Positions 59,654 to 64,000 of a DNA stretch of 64,000 nt are shown here, in pieces (position 1 is the stretch's first letter; the number at the start of each line of letters is the position of its first letter). The notes under the pieces were generated by a model that did no database searches, was not told the DNA's origin, and saw nothing but the letters and a program-made list of their open reading frames with translations. The position numbers and the translations under genes are program-made. Where the stretch lies: contig SEGS01000001.1 of the NCBI GenBank assembly GCA_004210915.1, positions 62,001 through 126,000 on the forward strand, written 5' to 3'. The stretch comes from Variovorax sp. GTDB lineage: Bacteria; Pseudomonadota; Gammaproteobacteria; Burkholderiales; Burkholderiaceae_C.

Positions 59654-60493
59654 TCAGCTTCCGAGGAAGTGCTTGCGGTAGCGCGGCGGCAGGTCGGCGA
59701 TGCGCATCAACATCGGCAGGTCGGCGCTGTTGAAGTCCGGGTCCCACGCGGGCGCGCCGAGCACTTTGGCGCCCAGCCGCAGGTAGCCTTTGATGAGCGC
59801 TGGCGGCTCGACGTTGAGCCCACCGTCGAGCCGCTCCACTGGCAACGCGAGGCGCGGCTGCACCTGGTACTGGATCGGCGCCATGTGCGTGGCCGACAAC
59901 TGGCGCCAGATGCTGGCCGCCGCATCGCCGCTGGGCGTGCCGTTGTGCGTCATCGGGATGCTGGCGCAGCCGATCATGGTGTCCAGGCGATTGCGGTGCA
60001 TGAAGCCGGCCAGCGCACCCCAAAGCGCCAGGATCACCCCACCCTGCCGGTGATCGACATGCACGCAACTGCGGCCGAGTTCGACCATGCGCGCCCGCAG
60101 CTCACGCAGCCGCGTCAGATCGAACTCGGTATCGCTGTAGGTGCTGCCCACGCGCCGGGCCTGCGCCGGCGTGAGCACCCGGTAGGTGCCGACGACCTGG
60201 GCGCTGGCCTCGTCGCGCACCAGCAGGTGTTCGCAGAAGTCATCGAACAGGTCGATGTCGTGGCCGGCCACCGGCGTGTTGAGGCAAGCGCCCATCTCGC
60301 AGGCGAACACGTCGTAACGCAAGCGCTGCGCGGCCCGCACTTCATCCTGATGTCGCGCCCAGCGCACCGAAAGCCCCGGCGCAGCACTGACCGTGCGCGC
60401 CGGCGTGGGCGCCGCCGGCACCGCGGGGGGCCAGAAGGTCGTGCGCAAGCTCAACCCGGCGAGCGGAAATGTGGGATTGGGCAGTTCGTTCAT
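59654..60493 (-). CDS. olsB: OlsB-like GNAT acyltransferase (ornithine lipid synthesis)
   Basis: A 279-aa GNAT-fold protein of the hemolysin/OlsB type. The diagnostic parts are RLRYDVFACEMGACL, then DIDLFDDFCEHLLVRD, then VGTYRVLTP and ELGRSCVHVDHRQGGVILAL. It ends PAWDPDFNSADLPMLMRIADLPPRYRKHFL. OlsB makes lyso-ornithine lipid from ornithine and 3-hydroxyacyl-ACP; no OlsA is adjacent. Phosphate-starved bacteria use this lipid in place of phospholipids, which fits its place beside ppk and the Pho-box-like repeat upstream. Confidence 0.82.
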   Translation of the reverse strand: MNELPNPTFPLAGLSLRTTFWPPAVPAAPTPARTVSAAPGLSVRWARHQDEVRAAQRLRYDVFACEMGACLNTPVAGHDIDLFDDFCEHLLVRDEASAQVVGTYRVLTPAQARRVGSTYSDTEFDLTRLRELRARMVELGRSCVHVDHRQGGVILALWGALAGFMHRNRLDTMIGCASIPMTHNGTPSGDAAASIWRQLSATHMAPIQYQVQPRLALPVERLDGGLNVEPPALIKGYLRLGAKVLGAPAWDPDFNSADLPMLMRIADLPPRYRKHFLGS

Positions 60494-60577
60494 GGCGACC
60501 TTTGCGTTGCTTCACACCTGCGGCGAAGCAGCGTTGAAGGCTGCAGCCGTTCGATGGAGCGAGTCTCGGCAGCGGGG

Positions 60578-60595
60578 ATGAAAGACGCGTGTCAG
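60578..60595 (-). promoter_or_regulatory. Pho-box-like repeat upstream of the olsB-like gene
   Basis: Minus strand CTGACACGCGTCTTTCAT has two CTGTCAY-like units with 11-bp period, 12 of 14 bases matching. It lies 85 bases upstream of the ATG in a 240-base gap before tRNA-Pro. Confidence 0.55.
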
Positions 60596-60716
60596 GGCCA
60601 TGGCATTCGTGTGAATTGCCAAGGTTGGGTAGGCGCTACGGAGCGAGAAATGCGAAATATCTGGCCGGAAAAGATGCGATAACCGCGACGCCAGCGGAAA
60701 GCGCGGATATCCGGGC

Positions 60717-60722
60717 TAGAAT
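60717..60722 (+). promoter_or_regulatory. -10 element of the tRNA-Pro/tRNA-Arg unit
   Basis: TAGAAT, followed by CG, lies 11 bases before the mature tRNA 5' end. The sequence TAGAATCG is shared with the 4.5S RNA promoter at 34113. No clear -35. Confidence 0.5.
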
Positions 60723-60733
60723 CGAAAGCTTGT

Positions 60734-60810
<77 letters not shown>

Positions 60811-60864
60811 TCATTTCTGTCGAATCGGCCATCGCACCATGCCGGTTCATTGCCTGAAGCATTT

Positions 60865-60941
60865 CTGTCCGTAGCTCAGTTGGATAGAGCACCTGCCTTC
60901 TAAGCAGGTTGTCGGGGGTTCGATCCCCTCCGGACAGGCCA
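60865..60941 (+). tRNA. tRNA-Arg (anticodon TCT)
   Basis: A 77-base cloverleaf. The acceptor CTGTCCG/CGGACAG is followed by GCCA. The D-arm is GCTCAGTTGGATAGAGC, the anticodon stem CCTGC/GCAGG holds CTTCTAA (anticodon TCT), and the T-arm contains GGTTCGATCC. CCA is encoded. An intrinsic terminator follows at 60959. Confidence 0.97.
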
Positions 60942-60958
60942 GCCAACCGTCACCCCCA

Positions 60959-60981
60959 GCCCGCGCTTTGCGGGCTTTTTT
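60959..60981 (+). terminator. Intrinsic terminator after the tRNA pair
   Basis: GCCCGC (60959-60964) pairs with GCGGGC (60970-60975) around GCTTT, followed by six T. Confidence 0.93.
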
Positions 60982-60993
60982 GTTTCTGCCGCT

Positions 60994-61818
60994 CTATGCG
61001 TCCTGAAAGTGCGGCGCGCGCTTCTCAATGTTGGCGCGCACCGCTTCGGCTTGGTTGGCGCTGCCGATCAGCGCATGTTGCTCGACCGATTCATCCATCA
61101 ACAACTCTGCGGGTGTCCGCGTGGGCCAGCCGTTGAACAGGCGTTTGCCGGCGCGGATGGCATCGGGGGATTTCGCGGCAATGTCGTGCGCCATCTGCAG
61201 CGCATCGGCCAGCGGGTCAGTCGAAAGACGCGTGGCGAAGCCGATGCGCAGTGCCTCTTCGCCCGAGAAGATGCGGCCGGTGTAGGTGAGCTCGCGCACC
61301 ACGTCGCTGCGGGCCAACTCGCGCATCAGCACGATGCCGCCCATGTCGGGCACAAGGCCCCACTTGATCTCCATCACCGACAGCTTCGTGTCCGGCGCGA
61401 CCACGCGGATATCGGCGCCCAGCGCCACCTGCAGGCCGCCGCCGAAGGCCACGCCGTGCACCGCCGCGATCACCGGCACCGGCACGTCGCGCCACACCAT
61501 GGCCACCTGCTGCGCCGCGTTGGCCAGACCATGGGTGCGCGTGCGCAGGTCGACGCCCGCGCCGCCGGCTCCGAGCACGTCGCCGCCTGCATCGCCTTGC
61601 ATGCGCTGGAACGACGCCATGTCCAGACCCGCGCAGAAAGCCTTGCCTTGCCCAGCGATAACCACGGCACGCACAGTCGAGTCTTGGCGAAGGCGCTCAC
61701 CGGCATCGACGAGCGCATCGAACATCGCGGGGTCGAGCGCATTCATCTTGTCGGCACGCGCCAGGTGAAGTTCGACCACACCGTCAGGGTGGCGGGTCCA
61801 TTCGATACGGTCTGTCAT
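60994..61818 (-). CDS. Crotonase / enoyl-CoA hydratase family protein
   Basis: A 274-aa enzyme of the crotonase superfamily, acting on acyl-CoA thioesters. The oxyanion-hole segments are KAFCAGLDMASF and AAVHGVAFGGGLQVALGADI, followed by TKLSVMEIKWGLVPDMGG. The Glu in MEIKWG and Asp in VPDMGG sit where catalytic acids occur, which suggests a hydratase or isomerase. The exact substrate is not known. It is convergent with the tRNA pair and divergent from the PhoX gene. Confidence 0.88.
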   Translation of the reverse strand: MTDRIEWTRHPDGVVELHLARADKMNALDPAMFDALVDAGERLRQDSTVRAVVIAGQGKAFCAGLDMASFQRMQGDAGGDVLGAGGAGVDLRTRTHGLANAAQQVAMVWRDVPVPVIAAVHGVAFGGGLQVALGADIRVVAPDTKLSVMEIKWGLVPDMGGIVLMRELARSDVVRELTYTGRIFSGEEALRIGFATRLSTDPLADALQMAHDIAAKSPDAIRAGKRLFNGWPTRTPAELLMDESVEQHALIGSANQAEAVRANIEKRAPHFQDA

Positions 61819-61902
61819 GAGGGTCTCCTTGGATGTCCGCGCCAGTATCCCGTGCCGGCGGCTGGGCGATGATCGGCGGTGTCGCCAACCCAACACCTCG
61901 CC

Positions 61903-63783
61903 ATGCCCCTGGATCGCCGCCATTTCCTGCACACCGGCGCTGCTGCTGTGGTCGCTTTGATCGGCAACGACCTGACGCAAGCCACACCGGCGCGCAACGA
62001 GGTGCGCGCTGGACCGCACGATGGGCTGCCCGGATTTCGCGCGGTGCCGGCCACGCTGCATGACGGGATCACGGTGCCGGACGGCTACGAGGCGAAGGTG
62101 CTCTATCCGTGGGGCACCCCGACCGGCATCGCGGGCGCCATGCCCGAGGGCCCACCCGGCGCCGGGCAAAGCGCGGCGGACCAAGCCGTGCAGGCGGGCA
62201 TGCACCACGACGGCATGCATTTCTTTCCGCTCGATGCAGCGGGCACGCGCGGCCTGCTCGTGATGAACCACGAGTACACCGACGACCGCCTGCTACATGG
62301 CCAGGAAAACCAGGGCGAGCCTGCTGAAAGGGTGCGGAAGACGCTGCACGCGATGGGCGTGTCGGTCATCGAAGTGCGGCGCACCGCCACCGGCTGGACG
62401 CAGGTGCTGCCCTCGCGCTACGCGCGGCGCATTCATGGCGACACGCCGATACGCATCGCCGGGCCGGCCGCCGGCACCGCGGCCATGCGGACGACAGCCA
62501 ACCCGTCAGGCGACACGGTGCTGGGCACCTTCGCCAACTGCGCGATGGGCGTCACGCCCTGGGGCACCTACCTCACCTGCGAAGAGAATTTCCACGGCTA
62601 CTTCGGCGGCCCCACCGCCGCCGCTGCACAGGCAACACCCGCCCAGCGGCGCTATCGGACGGTGCCGGGCGCGCAGTGGAACAGCCACTGGCGCCACAAC
62701 GAACGCTTCGACCTGACGCGCCATCCCAACGAGCCGCATCGCTTCGGCTGGGTGGTGGAGATCGATCCTTTCGACCCCGACTCCGTGCCCGTCAAGCGCA
62801 CGGCGCTCGGCCGCAAGGCGCAGGAAAGCGCGACCTGCACGCTCACCAGAGATGGCCGCGTGGCCGTCTACATGGGCGACGACGCGGCCTTCGAGTACGT
62901 CTACAAATTCGTCAGCACCGATCGCGTGAAGCCCGGCACCGATGCCGCGGCGCGCGCTGCCAACCGGCACCTGCTCGACGACGGCACGCTGTACGTTGCG
63001 CGCTACGACGCCGGCGGTCGCGGCGCGTGGATCGCGCTGACGCACGGGCGCGCCGGTCTCGACGCCGCAGCGGGTTTCGAAGACGCCGCGGCCGTGCTCA
63101 TCCACGCGCGGCTGGCCGCCGACGTCGTCGGCGCGACGGCGATGGACCGGCCCGAATGGATCGCCGTCCACCCGCAGAACGGCGAGGTGTACCTGGCCCT
63201 GAGCAACAACAACCAGCGGGGCGCGCCCGGCCAGCCGCCCGCCGACGCTGCCAACCCGCGCGCGCTCAACCTGTACGGCGGAATCCTGCGCTGGCGAGAG
63301 GACGGCGGCGACGCGGCGAGCACCGGCTTCGCGTGGGATCACTTCGTGCTCGCGGGCGACACCGCCCTGCCCGCGAGCGGTGCCCGCTATCCGCATGCCG
63401 ACGCCGACCTGTTCGGCAGCCCCGATGGCCTGCACTTCGACAGCGCCGGCCTGCTCTGGATCCAGACCGACATGAGCGGCCCGACCATCGGCAAGCCGCC
63501 CTTCGCCGCGCTCGGCAACAACCAACTGCTGTGCGCCAACCCGGCCACCGGACAGATCAAGCGCTTTCTCGTCGGGCCGACCGGCTGCGAAGTCACTGGC
63601 TGCGTGCTGACGCCCGACCGGCGCGCGCTGTTCGTCAACATCCAGCATCCGGGCGAGCGACGCGACGACCGTACCGGCCTGCCGAGCAGCACGTGGCCCG
63701 ACGGCGGCCCGCCGGGCCGTACGCCGCCGCGCTCGGCGACCGTCGTCGTGCGCCGCACCGACGGCGGTATCGTCGGCACCTGA
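61903..63783 (+). CDS. phoX: PhoX family phosphatase (DUF839)
   Basis: A 626-aa exported protein with a Tat-like signal (LDRRHFLHTGAAAVVALIG). PhoX/DUF839 features are MHHDGMHFFPLD, LLVMNHEYTDD, TPWGTYLTCEENFHGYFG with the iron-ligand Cys226, WVVEIDPFDPDSVPVKRTAL, YMGDDAAFEYVYKFV and the C-terminal FVNIQHPGE. PhoX is a Ca/Fe alkaline phosphatase that frees phosphate from organic esters. The usual KHE after VKRTALGR is AQE here. No Pho box is visible upstream. GTG 61879 is an alternative start. Confidence 0.85.
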   Translation: MPLDRRHFLHTGAAAVVALIGNDLTQATPARNEVRAGPHDGLPGFRAVPATLHDGITVPDGYEAKVLYPWGTPTGIAGAMPEGPPGAGQSAADQAVQAGMHHDGMHFFPLDAAGTRGLLVMNHEYTDDRLLHGQENQGEPAERVRKTLHAMGVSVIEVRRTATGWTQVLPSRYARRIHGDTPIRIAGPAAGTAAMRTTANPSGDTVLGTFANCAMGVTPWGTYLTCEENFHGYFGGPTAAAAQATPAQRRYRTVPGAQWNSHWRHNERFDLTRHPNEPHRFGWVVEIDPFDPDSVPVKRTALGRKAQESATCTLTRDGRVAVYMGDDAAFEYVYKFVSTDRVKPGTDAAARAANRHLLDDGTLYVARYDAGGRGAWIALTHGRAGLDAAAGFEDAAAVLIHARLAADVVGATAMDRPEWIAVHPQNGEVYLALSNNNQRGAPGQPPADAANPRALNLYGGILRWREDGGDAASTGFAWDHFVLAGDTALPASGARYPHADADLFGSPDGLHFDSAGLLWIQTDMSGPTIGKPPFAALGNNQLLCANPATGQIKRFLVGPTGCEVTGCVLTPDRRALFVNIQHPGERRDDRTGLPSSTWPDGGPPGRTPPRSATVVVRRTDGGIVGT

Positions 63784-63801
63784 AAAAAGAAGGGAGACCT
63801 C

Positions 63802-64000
63802 ATGAGCATTCGCATCGTTCGCCTCGGCACGCCCCGCGCCCCGGGCGAGGGCCTGCGCATCGGCACCGTGCGCCGCCCGCCACGCGGCGTGCCGAAGGCG
63901 GAGTTCGCCTCGCAGGACTGGTACGACGTCTGGTACCCGAACCTCGCGCCAACCGCCGAAACCATGAAGCTCGGCCAGGCCGTCGAGACCGAGGCGCAAT
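63802..64000 (+). CDS. DUF488 domain protein, 3' end outside the window
   Basis: Only the first 66 residues are present. AAGGGAGACC lies before the ATG. The segment IRIVRLGTPRAPGEGLRIGT, then RRPPRGVPKAEF and DWYDVWYPNLAP, matches the start of one DUF488 subgroup. The function is unknown. It follows the PhoX gene by 18 bases and is probably cotranscribed. Confidence 0.8.
   Translation, partial: MSIRIVRLGTPRAPGEGLRIGTVRRPPRGVPKAEFASQDWYDVWYPNLAPTAETMKLGQAVETEAQ

Noticed and set aside
61819-61902. Search for a Pho box ahead of the PhoX gene
   Set aside because: No CTGTCAY pair with 11-bp period is present in this gap.

Overview
The window is a 64 kb piece of a GC-rich betaproteobacterial chromosome, most likely family Comamonadaceae and Variovorax-like. 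This is inferred from gene content and order (ffs/dnaX/ybaB/recR, trxA/rho, addB/addA, a type-B L31, a K+-independent H+-pyrophosphatase, LemA/M48) and from base composition; no 16S gene is present. I see no IS element, prophage, integrase or CRISPR array. Almost all DNA is coding and no gene-free gap exceeds about 300 bases.

Layout. 1-8.4 kb: housekeeping genes (DUF3106 fragment, RDD, DgkA, LOG, PII, EamA exporter, DUF482 acyltransferase, M48 protease with LemA, a lipoprotein, a hydrolase). 7.8-10.7 kb: soluble and membrane pyrophosphatases, divergent. 10.7-18 kb: an accessory lipid-type cluster. It has a membrane hydroxylase/sterol desaturase, a fatty-acid desaturase, a ketoacyl synthase III fused to a heme-oxygenase-like diiron domain, and an unknown 307-aa protein, all in one operon, with a divergent aldehyde dehydrogenase. 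This is the best candidate for an undescribed pathway. 18-21 kb: a DUF937 protein, then a block bounded by two nearly identical Fur-box promoters that holds DUF2325, a ZIP transporter and a broken superoxide dismutase gene. 21-24.2 kb: molybdenum cofactor genes moaA-mobA-moeA. 24.2-27.8 kb: rnhA and a methyltransferase, divergent from gloB-mltD, with overlapping start codons. 27.8-30.6 kb: an ABC importer. 30.7-34.6 kb: MAPEG, recR, ybaB, dnaX (with an A9 slippery run) and the 4.5S RNA gene. 34.7-41.8 kb: addB-addA with a flavoprotein. 41.9-48.4 kb: trxA, rho, an oxidoreductase, L31, a large membrane protein and a MATE pump.

48.4-60.6 kb is a phosphate island. pstS-pstC-pstA-pstB-phoU-phoB-phoR runs leftward behind a clear Pho box. 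On the other side lie ppx, ppk-sixA and an OlsB-like acyltransferase, each with a Pho-box-like direct repeat of 11-bp period upstream. Together they would sense and import phosphate, make and degrade polyphosphate, and possibly replace phospholipid with ornithine lipid under starvation. A PhoX-type phosphatase lies 1.3 kb further on, past tRNA-Pro, tRNA-Arg and a crotonase. The window ends inside a DUF488 gene.
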